A stretch of 64,000 nucleotides of DNA from Brachionus plicatilis (GCA_010279815.1 QEOQ01000378.1:359168-423167), one strand, 5' to 3'. Numbered from the stretch's first letter, positions 27,101-36,776 are shown. The notes: a model not told the origin generated them from the letters alone. Translations and numbers: made by a program.

Positions 27101-27382
27101 CTCAAGCAAGCCAAAAATTTCCAATTTTTTGCCATTTTTTTAATCAATTTTTTTAAAGATATTGTCTGGATTTTTGGTTTCATGGTTATGATCCCTTTTG
27201 ATGAAATTGGGATTGATTTTTTTCGCTATGGCTTCGCCATTTTATTCGCTATTCTAAATTCTGTTCATGGATTCCACATTTTTTATGTTTATATCGTAAT
27301 TTCAGACAAACGAAAAAGTTTACTATTGGAAAAAATTAAAAACAGATTAAATGCATTAAAAAGATTAGTTAATAGATATTAA
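17390..27382 (+). CDS. Adhesion G protein-coupled receptor A (8-9 exons, about 1,044-1,071 aa)
   Basis: A cell-surface receptor: signal peptide, novel ectodomain, fibronectin-III-like segments, GAIN/GPS autoproteolysis region and seven membrane helices. My exon model is 17390-18119, optional 18150-18230, 21076-21336, 21803-22495, 23155-23459, 26081-26367, 26421-26843, 26894-27105, 27159-27382, with phases 1,1,1,1,0,2,2,1. All junctions are GT-AG except the last intron (GC-AG). The model was built by aligning to paralogue B at 38659-48233, which has the same phases at each junction. The GPS motif shows four cysteines (CVYW, GC, CSC) and the predicted HL/S cleavage site in CSHLSHFAILF. The helix bundle contains the conserved extracellular CWL (after 26894) and a short cytoplasmic tail. 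The ligand is unknown. It is adhesion class (B2) by GPS and 7TM order, with no clear vertebrate orthologue. Confidence 0.8.
18150..18230 (+). CDS. GPCR A candidate exon 2 (27 codons)
   Basis: It follows atatctag and ends before GTAATA. The 81-base exon is phase 1-1 and reads INGSYAICGQFSLDNDLNV. Paralogue B has a phase 1-1 exon (117 bp) at the same place, also starting with Asn-Gly. The preceding intron would be only 30 nt, which is unusually short, so this exon may be unused. Confidence 0.4.
18560..18701. mobile_element. 142-bp miniature element with TA target duplication
   Basis: Arms acgtaattatccgaattt and its reverse complement aattcggatgattacgt, then gacatgtca/tgacatgtc, give about 37 bp of inverted repeat with TA on both sides. 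This fits a Tc1/mariner-like miniature element, inside intron 2 of GPCR A. Related words (gacatgtcgttaaaa, aattacgtta) occur near 56320-56365. Confidence 0.6.
18985..19530. repeat. Degenerate inverted-repeat block in GPCR A intron
   Basis: The termini aataaggatttaa and tttaaatccttatt pair. Between them, words like aattacaccaa on the left mirror ttggcattatttt on the right. Probably an old foldback element. Confidence 0.4.
21076..21336 (+). CDS. GPCR A exon 3: fibronectin-III-like segment
   Basis: It encodes YVEIYEIYPNSEKSVVVKWT and on to a conserved Cys and NGHLIKAKVVIF. B has YIKIDEI...VSWT and SGHLIKVNLLAI. The W-T beta-strand and the length fit an FN3-like fold. Acceptor tttttag at 21075; donor A|GTAAAT at 21336. 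Confidence 0.7.
21380..21490. repeat. Dispersed T-rich/core/A-rich short repeat, copy 3
   Basis: The core ctgcaccgagataaagttct plus ttcagaataaaa is followed by A-rich sequence, in an intron of GPCR A. Confidence 0.45.
21803..22495 (+). CDS. GPCR A exon 4: FN3-like domain and start of GAIN region
   Basis: It begins VNWNPPNGLVDNYRINLVD, a typical FN3 opening (B: LSWTPPDGQYDGFILNL). A helical stretch follows, with repeated N-glycosylation sequons (NNTNV, NKTS, NSTI), that matches the helical subdomain A of GAIN. It is 693 bp in both paralogues. Confidence 0.75.
23155..23459 (+). CDS. GPCR A exon 5: GAIN subdomain B
   Basis: It encodes YDVYFNK ... TPRLSFIAYNSQKLFKS ... LVNIIFPKQQ, beta-rich GAIN sequence just before the GPS. 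A 100-base block here is about 93% identical in DNA to B, far above the rest of the gene. Phase 1 in, phase 0 out. Confidence 0.75.
23697..24740 (-). mobile_element. Mariner transposon relic in GPCR A intron
   Basis: The minus strand from about 24706 carries, in shifting frames, the mariner order: KIRHCLLFKFNEGK, then VYGDNA and NWFFRFKASDFDLND, GKWIPRIEINIAQRLNMCVS, IVTGDES, and near 23850 PPYSPDLAPSDYHLF with the third catalytic Asp. The left terminus ttaggttgtttaataag preceded by TA at 23695 looks like a mariner end. The other end was not found. Stops and frameshifts make it dead. The second catalytic Asp region is not recognisable. Confidence 0.75.
25485..25625. repeat. Dispersed T-rich/core/A-rich short repeat, copy 4
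   Basis: The core aactccattaggagaagtaa is followed by over 100 bases of A-rich sequence. It resembles the copy at 12811. Confidence 0.45.
26081..26367 (+). CDS. GPCR A exon 6: GPS motif and membrane helix 1
   Basis: It reads TCSTVNYSLICVYWNYDLND, EGCNYKELEK and HKCSCSHLSHFAILFLP. The four GPS cysteines, the tryptophan and the HL-S cleavage site are all present. Helix 1 follows (LLFISSIVGISFSILGLLIT). Donor TT|GTAACC. Confidence 0.85.
26421..26843 (+). CDS. GPCR A exon 7: helices 2-4
   Basis: It encodes INPSRFGKISSGVLTRQ, then three hydrophobic helices (LFLFIIWCISLLIMNIIYI; CMVIGPLLHFFLLNSFCLSI; SLVPSILIPASIVLLVSLI). The lone Cys at the start of helix 3 can pair with the Cys of CWL in exon 8, as in other adhesion GPCRs. 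Confidence 0.8.
26894..27105 (+). CDS. GPCR A exon 8: second extracellular loop and helix 5
   Basis: The exon completes a Tyr codon and reads YCWLHGEYQWFAFVLPLGI, the CWL loop typical of adhesion GPCRs. Helix 5 and a basic intracellular loop follow (KIQSKMRAKRMTYLKMRK). It ends at a GC splice donor. Confidence 0.75.
27159..27382 (+). CDS. GPCR A exon 9: helices 6-7 and short tail
   Basis: It encodes IVWIFGFMVMIPFD and LFAILNSVHGFHIFYVYIVI, the W..G of helix 6 and the N..HG/QG..IF of helix 7. A basic tail of about 25 residues follows, with a stop at 27380. Confidence 0.75.
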
Positions 27383-28244
27383 TATGCACTTTTTTTAATA
27401 AGAAAATTTTAAATTTTTTAATCATTTCTGAATAATTTTGGTACATACAAATTGAATATCGAAATTAAACAATTTTTAGATGTCTTTTCATGATTCTAAA
27501 TAAATCTTTATAAAATATGCTCTTAATTAAATTAATGATCAAAAAAATATTTTAATTCGTTTTAAAAATAAATTTTTTTTAAGAACTTAATAGGAGTGTA
27601 ATAGACGTAGAGAAAAAATATAAGGAATAAAAAATGTAAGTTTCAAATGAAAATTCTTTATTGCAATATGAGAATAGAAAAAAAATTATTTTTTTAACAA
27701 AAACAACATTAAATGTACTTTGGTTGGGCTGGAAATTTAAAGAACATTTTAATTTTCAGTCAACCAAAGCATCCTTTTTTTTTACAACAATTTTAAATTC
27801 AAATTCTAGTTACAAATAAGAATTAATGTTTTCAATTTTACTATGATATTGTCTAGAAAATTTTTGTTTTTTAAACATTAGTTTTTGTACTCTTAAAAAT
27901 AAAAAAATAACACGAAAATTTAAAAAAGAAACGGAACAAGAATATAAAATGATTATTATTCATTAAAACAATAAAAATTAAAATTTAAAAAGAGGATTTT
28001 TTCTTTATATGTTAATTAGATATGAATTGAAATTAGTGTCAATTTTTGTCAAATTTTAGAAAAAATCAAGATAAAAATGTTATTTTCTTAAAAAAAAGGT
28101 TTTCAATTTTTTTATAAAAATTGAATAAAAAATAAGATAAAAAAGTAAAATTTTATGCAGATTTCTTCATAATGACCATTTTTTAATAAGTAGATTTATG
28201 TTCCGTTTCGAAAAATTGCAAGATAAAAAAATTAGAATTTTTTT
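27383..28244. other. Convergent intergenic gap, GPCR A to DEG/ENaC
   Basis: About 860 bases of A/T-rich sequence between the two converging stop codons. No gene or repeat I can name. Confidence 0.5.
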
Positions 28245-28381
28245 TCATTTTTTGATTTCCAAATTGAGAGATTTTTTTTTTATTCTATAATTTTTTACAA
28301 TTCTTCCAATATTTATTAACATTTCCAGTATTTCGACAAAGCTCAAAAAACTTGCTCCCAAATATAAACCAAATTGACCAC
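28245..28381 (-). CDS. DEG/ENaC exon 3: pore helix 2 end and C-terminus
   Basis: This exon sits after the acceptor attgtcaag, is phase 1, and reads GQFGLYLGASFLSFVEILEM, then INIGRIVKNYR and a basic tail to TGA at 28247-28245. It completes the motif that breaks off at the exon 2 donor (FETLMGVIG|). Confidence 0.85.
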
Positions 28382-31300
28382 CTTGACAATAAAAAATAAA
28401 ATTAGTTGATATTTTATTACATTAACATAAATTATTTAGTTTCCATCAATTAAAAAAAAGATGAGTATATTTAATATAATTTACTTTTATTTATTTTTAT
28501 ATATTTTATAATTTTAAATCTTATTTTTAATCGACCCATTTTGGCTCGACTATAGTCTCTTTGATTGAACAAACTTCTACTAAAATTTAGCATCAAAAAA
28601 GACTGAAGTTTTTATACAAAAATTATGCAATAAATAAATTATTCTTTCCCGTAATTTGGTTATTGTATAATTTTTAAAAAAAAATACATTTTATTTTTAT
28701 TAATTTTTTAGGTTTGAAATTTTAATTTTTATTAAGAATTTAAGATGATAAGAAATTCAATTAGCATTGTCAAAATTAGTTTTGTAATTCTCAATGTTAT
28801 AGATGGAAAAGCATGAAAAAGGCAATATTTGAAATAGTTTTTTATGTTAGGTCTAAAACTAGTTCTGCAAGATAAACCATCTGAAAAAAATATGTATGAC
28901 TTTAATTAAGTCTTCACAAAACTGCCAAAAATCTACGTAAGGTTATTTATTCAAAAATTCCACCTTTCGGTGATGAGAGAAAAAAAGAAAAAGAAAAAAA
29001 AAAAAAAAAGAAAAAGAGTAAAAAAGAATAAAACGAGATTAAAATCTCTGAAACTGTCAAATATGGCTTGTTAATTTTAAATAATCAAATTTATTTTAGA
29101 CTTTTGGAAAAAATTTATCATCCGTTATACCCCTATTTTTACCCTTATCATTTATATGCTGGTGCTCACGATGACTCCTGAATAAACTGATCTTTACAGG
29201 AATTTTACAATAAAATAGATAAATTTGCCCCGATCAAAATGTGAATTTGCATTTATAATAAACTTTAGTGCCTCCATAAGCATCATAACTCTTGTACCTT
29301 GAATAATTCGGTTTGATTTCGTAGTCAACAATAAATTCACTTTCTAATTGTTATTGGAAAATCCAAGCAATTTTAGCTCTTTTCCTTTTAGTACTAGGTC
29401 CATTATTATTAAGTTCATCGTTATCAACATCATCGTCGTCGATACAAGAAAGAATAATCGAAACGTCAATTTGATACATTTTTAATTTTATAAATTCAGT
29501 AAATTTGAATAAAAATGGTGTTTTTAAATCACTTGAGTAATTATGAAAAAAATAATATTTTGTTAGGACAATTTAGAAATTGTGTATTTTTTTCTTAATT
29601 TTTGGTGATAGTTTCAGTAAATTTGGTTAAAAAAAATAATTAGTCAATAAAATTAAAAGTCAAGTATCTAATTAAATTACATTCATGTATTTATTTGATT
29701 TGTCATATAAAATATTAAATATCTAATAAGATATGTAATGAAGCAAAATTATTTAAACAAAGACTTTTTCATTTTTGCTGGTCTACCTGTGCCACGAATT
29801 TGATTTAGAGGCATTGTTTTACGCGAGAGAATATTAGCTGTTAGAAAATAATTAATCTAATATTAGAAATAATTAATTTCTGTCTTAGATTATTTTTTTT
29901 TTGATTTATTTCATTTATCATAAGTAAATAACCAAAAATAATTTTTGTTAATTATGTCCAAATTATTAAAAAATTGTCTAAATATTTAATTGCTTATCCA
30001 AACTTATTTTTGCATTATCTTTTCGACCTGCCTTAGCTTTTGGAGCAATAGGATCCTTATTGTATTTTGTAGGCATCTCTTTAAATTTTTGATTAACAGC
30101 TAATGCAATTATGTGAAAACAAAAATAATTTTTAAAAAAAAACTACAAGAACAACTACTATTCGCCTAATTTTCGCTATCTAGTTCTACTATTGTACTAT
30201 TCTTTAGTGTCGCTATCTCAAGATCAAAATTAATATTCTTAAGCTTATCATATTTTGCACACAAAAAGTCTTTTTTGCCATAATAAGATAGCTTTAAACT
30301 CTTTCACTCTTTTTGTAAGTCGACTATCTTCTAGTTATGATCAAAATTATTCATTTTAGTACGAAATAAATTATTTTTGTCAAAAAGTAATAAGAATAAG
30401 CAAAAAAAATTATTTAGACAGAAACTAATTATTTTAGTGCAAAGCTTTTAATCTAAATTTTTAATCTAATTAGCTAAGAAATTATAAGAATTTTTCTACC
30501 CAAAAAAAAAAATTTTTTTTGACATAAACTAATTATTTTGAACAAAAAGTAATAAGAATAAGCAAAAAAAAAATAATTTAGACAGAAACTAATTATTTTA
30601 GTGGAAAGCTTTTAATCTAAATTTTTAATCTAATTAGCTAAGAAATTATAAGAATTTTTCTACCTTAAAAAAAAAATTTTTTTTTGACATAAACTAATTA
30701 TTTTGAACAAAAAGTAATTATTTGTGCAATACAGATAATTACCATCCGTTTTACGCTGCTGCTGAAAAATCTTTGATTAGATTGATATCTAATCTGTTTA
30801 ATTATTGATATGTCTTTTTAATAATTTATTTGACAAATAATTATCTATTAGACTATTAATTTTTTATTTGACTGTTTAGTATTATTCCGGAAAAAAATTA
30901 TTTTTTCTCTATTATTAACAAAAATATTACATTTTATAATTTGATCTTTTGATCTTGATCTTAAACTTCAATTTTCTGTTTATTTTTTTCTTCAAAAGTC
31001 CTTTGAAAAAAACAGACTTTTGGAAAAAATAATAAAAATTAAAAGTCCAATTTTGGATTTTAATCTGGGTTTTCTGGAAAAAATAAAGTAAACCTTGTAA
31101 TAAATAAAAAAAAAAATTACCAATGACACCCATAAGCGTTTCAAATGTAATTGCCTGGCTCTCTGAAACATACAAATACTTAAGATCGTCATAGTAAACT
31201 GAAATCATAAGCACAGACTCTCTAATTTCTTCCTTGGTCGGAATTTTCTCCAATTTTGCATCTGTTTCATCCGACTCTTCCGAAGAATCGTCATCGATCT

Positions 31301-32675
31301 CTTCGGGTGTGAAAACATTTTCCGGATTGAACTTTTTCACCAAATTAGGCTGTGTCTGCAAAATATTTGAATAGTAAACACTTGGATAGTAGGCTGAGCT
31401 CACCGTCTTCGTGTATGTCAATGAATCGCACTCATCTGGACAATATGCATCACACAATTTTCCAATGTCTTGTCTGTCCAGCAAATCAATTTGATATTGT
31501 GTGCAATTGAGTGACATTTTGTCACGACAAATCTCTTGTTTTTCATCTACAATCGGGGTTCTGGGGTCAGCACAACCACATTTAGGAATAATCTTCTCAT
31601 ACTGCATGCAAATTTCGAAGCACAATCTCTGCGAATACCTGGACAGCTGAAGAGTATAATTAAAATACAATGAATCACCAGCAGTGGCCTTTTCGGAATT
31701 TTTTTTGCAATCATTGAATGGATATGGCAACTTTGAGTAGTTGTTTCTGGTGAAACCTATGTAGGCCGCATTTCCAGTGCCTATGTACACTCCTTCATAC
31801 TCCATCAGAGGCCTGATGCCCCGTTGATGAATGGCAACTTTAATTCCCTTATTGATTGTGTAATAGTCATGAATGCCACTGGCTCCAGTGAAAATCTCTA
31901 GATTCAATCCATGTGTGGGTCCTGTCTTGCTTGAGATCAAACTAGGCTTCCTTTGACCACTCGAGTCAAATAATGAGTTAAATGTGTAGCAGTTTCCATA
32001 CTGTGAGTCATGGAACCAACTAAATGCACTGGTGTTGCACTGAACATGGTCAAAATAGCAGCTAATTAACATTGTGTTTATGGTAAAGCCAAGTTTTTCT
32101 AGCTGTTCAGGGGTCAAATTTTTGTCAGAACTTGCTATAGCCTTGAGAAGATTAGCAGCTTCATTTACAAGCTCGTAGCTAAATGTTCCATTGGTGGTTG
32201 TAATGACAGGCATTATTGAGTTTTGATTCAATTTCTCAATCAGGTATTCACCTGTGGTCGGCTCTGAGGCAACATCAAATGGGTTCAAATTGCAAAATGT
32301 TACAGAGGGATACTCAGCAGTGGACTCGGACACAAACTGATTGCTTACAACTACCTCATGGGCCAAAAATTTTGTGATAGAAATGACAATGTCTTTAAAA
32401 AGAAAAACTCGAACAATGAATTTTATCAAGAGTTTAGATAGTTTACTTGAAAAACAGTAAGTGGAGAACAAAACCAAAATTACAACCCAAAATAGCCTCA
32501 AAAGAATGGTATCTGCCTTGACAATATTTGAAAATCCATGATTAGTAGTGTTCTCGCACCAGTCTAGTATGCATTCTCTAATTTTTTTTTTCAGCTCACC
32601 AGTTCTATCATAACTCGGGCATTCTGATTGTTTGGGACAATTTGAATTTTCTTTCATTTTAGAACTTACACTCAT
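28245..32675 (-). CDS. DEG/ENaC (amiloride-sensitive/ASIC-like) sodium channel, 3 exons, 545 aa
   Basis: A trimeric plasma-membrane cation channel of the degenerin/ENaC/ASIC family. Exons on the minus strand are 32675-32447, 32392-31121 and 28381-28245. The N-terminus has the gating HG motif (TTNHGFSNI, residues 43-51), then helix 1 (LLRLFWVVILVLFSTYCF). The ectodomain shows YPSVTFCNLNPFD, NNYSKLPYPFNDC, CFEICMQYEKIIPKCGCADP and AYCPDECDSLTYTK, all family signatures. The last exon supplies the second half of helix 2 with GGQFGLYLGASFLSF, including the G-A-S selectivity filter, and a short tail. Intron 1 is 54 nt and in frame; intron 2 is 2.74 kb and holds transposon debris. The length is normal and no key motif is missing. 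The gating stimulus (peptide, proton or mechanical) cannot be told from sequence. Confidence 0.9.
28945..29045. repeat. Dispersed short repeat, possible copy 5
   Basis: The core ccacctttcggtgatgag is followed by a pure A/G run. It resembles the other T-core-A elements only in architecture. Confidence 0.3.
29234..29479 (-). pseudogene. MULE-like/FLYWCH-type transposon N-terminal relic
   Basis: An 82-codon minus-strand frame from an ATG carries one internal stop. It reads acidic CIDDDDVDNDEL, then basic GPSTKRKRAKIAWIFQ, then SYDAYGGTKVYYKCKFTF. The final ...G.KVYY.CK is the pattern of the FLYWCH/WRKY-GCM1-like zinc motif at the start of many Mutator-like transposases. It lies in intron 2 of the DEG/ENaC gene on the same strand. 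The stop and missing remainder mark it as a relic. Confidence 0.4.
30382..30720. repeat. 162-bp tandem duplication
   Basis: The words caaaaagtaataagaataag, gacagaaactaattatttta and agctaagaaattataagaat occur in the same order at about 30382 and 30544, with the start of a third copy near 30710. It lies in DEG/ENaC intron 2. Confidence 0.85.
31121..32392 (-). CDS. DEG/ENaC exon 2: ectodomain and start of pore helix 2
   Basis: It encodes the post-helix-1 segment FLAHEVVVSNQFV through the cysteine-rich ectodomain to YLYVSESQAITFETLMGVIG. Donor ATTG|GTAATT at 31121/31120. An acidic insert (DDDSSEESDETDAK) lies before the final strand. Confidence 0.9.
32447..32675 (-). CDS. DEG/ENaC exon 1: cytoplasmic N-terminus and helix 1
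   Basis: Starts at ATG (MSVSSKMKENSNCPK), with HG at residues 46-47 and helix 1 about 58-74. It ends TCA A|GTAAAC. A second Met at residue 7 could also initiate. Confidence 0.85.
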
Positions 32676-33280
32676 GAATTGTTTTTGTTTGAAAAATTTA
32701 ATGAATGGTTATTTTGAACAATTTGAGCTGCACATTTTTTTTTTATTATGGAAAATTTTCATCAAGTATCATTCTAAAAAGAGGTTTAGATTTTAAATGT
32801 TTTTAAAATTAAATTTAAAAAGGAAACTAGCGTTACTCGGCTTTATTTAGACATTTAAAATATTTTCAATCAAATGAGCGGATACTTAAGGATAATTAGG
32901 AAAACAATGGTTTTTTTTTAAATAGAATTTTTTCCTGGATTATCGGTAATTGATAACGTTTTCAGAACAAGTGTAAAAAACGATTTGTTCTCCCAAATTT
33001 TTAATTTCATCACTAGATGAATTTAATTTTACTTGTAAAATTTACTGCTCAAAAAACCTAACAAATTTTTTTCCTTTATTTTATTTTGTTCTTACTTTTA
33101 CTTTGAGTTATTAATGAATTTACTAAATTGATTTTTTAAACTTTGACTTTTTACTTTGACTTTTACTTTGATTTTTTAATGAATAAACTAAAATTTTGAA
33201 AAATCATTTTTAATACTTTACTGCATGGCACCAGCCTCCAGGGATTAAAAGTGACTATCGACTAGTCTATGGTTCATCTT
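32676..33280. other. AT-rich sequence upstream of DEG/ENaC
   Basis: Presumed promoter side of the channel gene. No specific element or gene seen. Confidence 0.4.
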
Positions 33281-33288
33281 CTGGAAAG

Positions 33289-33694
33289 TAGTGTTGGCAA
33301 TCGATTATCAATAATCGATTCAATAATCGACTAACTTTAAATCGACTAATTTTTTTTAGTCGATTTAAAAATATTATTTGTAAAATATTTTTTTATATTT
33401 TATTAAAATTTTTTTTATTTTGCTTTAAATTTATAATTTTAATAAATTTATATAAATCAATTAAAAACCTTTTTTATTAAAAAATAATATTTTTTGCCTT
33501 CCTAAATTTTAATTTCGAGATAAATTAGAAGTATTATAGTCATCTAGAAAAAATTATTCGTTTTAATAATCGACTAGAAAAAATAAATCGATTAAATAAT
33601 CGACTAAAAAAAATAAATCGATTAAATAATCGACTAAAAAAAATTAATCGATTTATTAAATTTGTCAATCGATTGGAGTCGATTTCCAACACTA
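33289..33694. mobile_element. hAT-type miniature element (406 bp) built of ATCGATT repeats
   Basis: Terminal repeats tagtgttgg / ccaacacta are flanked by the 8-bp near-duplicates ctggaaag (33281-33288) and caggaaag (33695-33702). Internal sequence is a run of aatcgattaaataatcgact words toward both ends. The terminus is the same hAT type as the element at 11133, but the interior is unrelated. Confidence 0.8.
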
Positions 33695-33917
33695 CAGGAA
33701 AGTATGCCATTTTTGTAAATTATTAGGACATGGTCCTATACAAGTACCAAGTATGCCATTGTAACTGAAGGCTAAAATTAACTCACCATAATTAAACAAA
33801 AAGTTCAATTTCACTAATTTTTTTTTTGAGGTTTTTTGTTTTTATTTTTGACACTTTAATATTAAATGATATTATTTAATAGTATTGTTTCAGTTAAGTC
33901 AATTTGGCTTAGTAAAA

Positions 33918-34286
33918 TGTTTTGATCAATTTTCATTTTTCAAATTTGATTATAAAATTTTTAATTTTTAAATGCGTGATTAAATTTCATCGCAGATTTT
34001 AATATAACATTTACAAGCTTTATTTTTGAATATTTGAAAAATGACTGTAATTTTCTGAAATCAAAATGAAAAAGATTTTAGATTTTTTGTGCAAAATTTC
34101 AGAAAATGAAAAGAAATCTTCCAAATTGTTTAGTTACTAAAATTAAAAATAAAAATTTTATGAAAAATTGCGCAAAAAATCTAAAAATATGTAAATGTAA
34201 ATTTTCTACATTTTGCCTATTGAAGTTTAATTACGCATTTAAAAATCTTGTGATTAAATTTAAAAAAGGAAATTTGATCAAAACAT
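33918..34286. repeat. Foldback element related to the one at 4265
   Basis: atgttttgatcaa at the left pairs with gatcaaaacat at the right, and tttttaaatgcgtgattaaa pairs with its right-hand counterpart. The core has gattttttgtgcaaaattt and aaatgtaaattttctacatt, shared with 4265-4456. Confidence 0.7.
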
Positions 34287-34879
34287 TTACTTTTCCTCAA
34301 TTTTTATTTTATTTATTTAATACATAATTTTCAATATGAGAGAAGCATACTCTGTCGCTTTTAAGCTCACATTTGTAAATTACTTTGACAGTTTTAAATC
34401 TAGAAGAAAATTAGCCAAAATAACCAAAGCTTTGATCAATTTTGCCCAAAGTATTCGATAATTAAATCCATAAAAAATTGATTTTAAATGAAATAGTCCA
34501 AGATGATGATGGAAAAAATGCTGACCATTTTGCACTGTCAAATGATTTTTTAGAAGAAGATGAATAGTTCAATCGATTTTTAAAATTCAACACATTTAGA
34601 ATTTTATAAATATTCTTTACCGATTTCAACATATTTAAAATTTTTATACCAAAATGTCCGATCTTATAAATTTAATTCAATAGCATATCTTACCATGGTC
34701 CTAAAAGAGTGAACTTAGAGTTAGAGGCTAAAGACTCGGGGCAATTGCGAGGCAGTACGGTCCATAAAAGATCGATTAACACTTCATAAATTTAAATTTA
34801 ACAAGTTTAAAAAAAAAGAGAAAAAAATTTAACATGAAAATACATCAACTCAGATTTTCTAATTTTTTTTACAAAATCT

Positions 34880-35030
34880 ATTAAAATTAAGTTTAAATTT
34901 ATAAAAATTTTGGCATTGTTTTCTTGATCACAAAGCTATTCTAGTTAAAAAAAATCAATTAGATTCCCACTATTCCTAAAATTGAATTTCTTAAGTCAAA
35001 AAATTGAATTTCTTAAGTCAATCTTTAACA
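34880..35030 (-). pseudogene. Short LINE relic, same family as 9600-10085
   Basis: The minus strand gives KFNFRNSGNLID, and cttgatcacaaagctatt resembles 9730-9750. Only a fragment remains. Confidence 0.35.
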
Positions 35031-35100
35031 TTTGAACTTAAAGATTTCTAGTCAATTAGGTAAGATAAAACAAAATTTTGATTTTAAAATGAGAAAATTA

Positions 35101-35620
35101 GAGTTGTTTAAAAGTCACAAAAAAAAGTCTAAGTCAGGACTTTTGAATTTTTTTTTTTAAAAAAAGTCTTAATGATGTCCATTACACGGACGGTTTGTTG
35201 CCGTCATTTGGCCGGTCAGCTTGGCGGTCAATATTTTGGACTGTAAAGCTGAAAAAAAAGAGGCAATAAAATAATTAAAAAAATATAAATTTAAGAAAAT
35301 TTTATATGTTTTTTTATTTAAAAAAAATTTAACAACTACCAACGGCCAACGACGACAAACGACCAACAACCAACAGCAAACACCAACTACCAACAACGCA
35401 AACTACCGACAGCCAACAACAACCAAATACCAACAGCAACCAGCTTCCAACAACTACCAACAACAATTAACTAATAAAGAAGTAGAAGTAGTATTGTTGT
35501 TGGTAGTTGTTGGCCGTTGGTAGTTGTTAGAAGTTGGTTGCTGTTGGTAGTTGGTTGTTGTTGGTTGTCGTTAGTTTGGAGTTGTTGGTATTAGGTACTT
35601 GTTTTTTTTTTTTTTTTTTT
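35101..35620. mobile_element. Non-autonomous element with CAAC/GTTG foldback, copy 1
   Basis: Order: a terminus gagttgtttaaaagtcac; a G/C-rich head with ggccggtcagcttggcggtc (35209-35228); A/T-rich spacer; then about 130 bases of (caac/accaac)n that fold back on about 110 bases of (gttg/gttggt)n ending near 35600. The same order appears at 53140-53640. Confidence 0.6.
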
Positions 35621-36707
35621 GATAAAAAAACTTTTTTTTTAAATTAATAAACATATTTAATTATCTTTAATCTTTTTTTTTCAAAAGTCCGACCAAAGAC
35701 CTTAAATTTTTTTTGGCTCAAAAATATGTTTGTTTTAATAGAATGTGTCATATTTTAATCTAAAATCATTGACCAAATTAAAAAAATAAACTGCTTTATT
35801 AATATTTTAAAATTCTAATGATATTAAACAACAAGTGTGTTCAATAAATCTTCTCTTCATTTTATAATTACAAAAATATTGTGATCAGTTTTGCTGGAAT
35901 TACCAAATTATATATTATTAAAAAAATATTATTTTTTAAATGCTTGTCAAAGACAAGTGATCAGGAACTATAACCATAAAAGTTGTCAGTAAAAAAATTT
36001 AAAAATTTATTATTAAATTACTTTTTTTGTAAAATAATATGATGAGAATTTAAATAAGTTACTGGTCGTATTTTAAAGATGATTAATTCAAGAGTAATTA
36101 ACATAAAAACATTAAAAATTGTACTAGTTATTTAATTTTTTTTTTCTTTTTTATGCTATGGATATTATTCTGTTACTATATTTTATAAATTTTGAGTATT
36201 TCAGATCTCTCTGCAGATAACATAGATGCTATTTTTTAAATAAAATTAAAAGATGAGTTTGTTAAAAGTCTGAGTTTCTATTTTTCAGATGAATACAAAT
36301 TATTTTTTTTGATATTTTCTTTCAATAATTTCATGTTTTTGAATATTTGAATTTTAAAAATTATGATGCTAGGACTTTAAAACTTGTTAGTCTCAAAATT
36401 AACATGAAAAAAGATTGAAGATTCATTAAATTTCTGCTTTGAAAAAAATGGAAAAAATTAACTTGGCAGAAAATTTCAGGTATTTTGGATCTATAATTGT
36501 CATCTTCAAACTAAAAAAAATTACCAAAGAATTTTTAGAGAAAAACTAAAAAAAGTGGGACTTTGAAAATAAAAAAAAGTCTTGACTTGGACTTTTTTTT
36601 TGAAAAAGTCCTACTAATGGCGACTGATAGGTATTTAGTAAGTGCTTATAAAGAATCAAGCGTCGGGCGACCAGTTTTTTTATAAACACTGGTCAAGGAT
36701 TGGGGAC

Positions 36708-36759
36708 TTCGGTCCCTAAAAGATTAACCAAAAGCTTGGTTAATCTTTTAGGGACCGAA
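36708..36759. repeat. Perfect 24-bp inverted repeat with 4-base loop
   Basis: The arm begins ttcggtccctaaaagatt and repeats exactly in reverse complement (aatcttttagggaccgaa) around the loop aagc. It lies just before the RecQ relic and after ggggacttcggtcc. Confidence 0.95.
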
Positions 36760-36776
36760 TCTGTTTCCCCGGATGG

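Noticed and set aside
35169..35396. Frame with repeated VVCRRWPLVV-type residues
   Set aside because: Product of the CAAC/GTTG low-complexity body of a repeat element.
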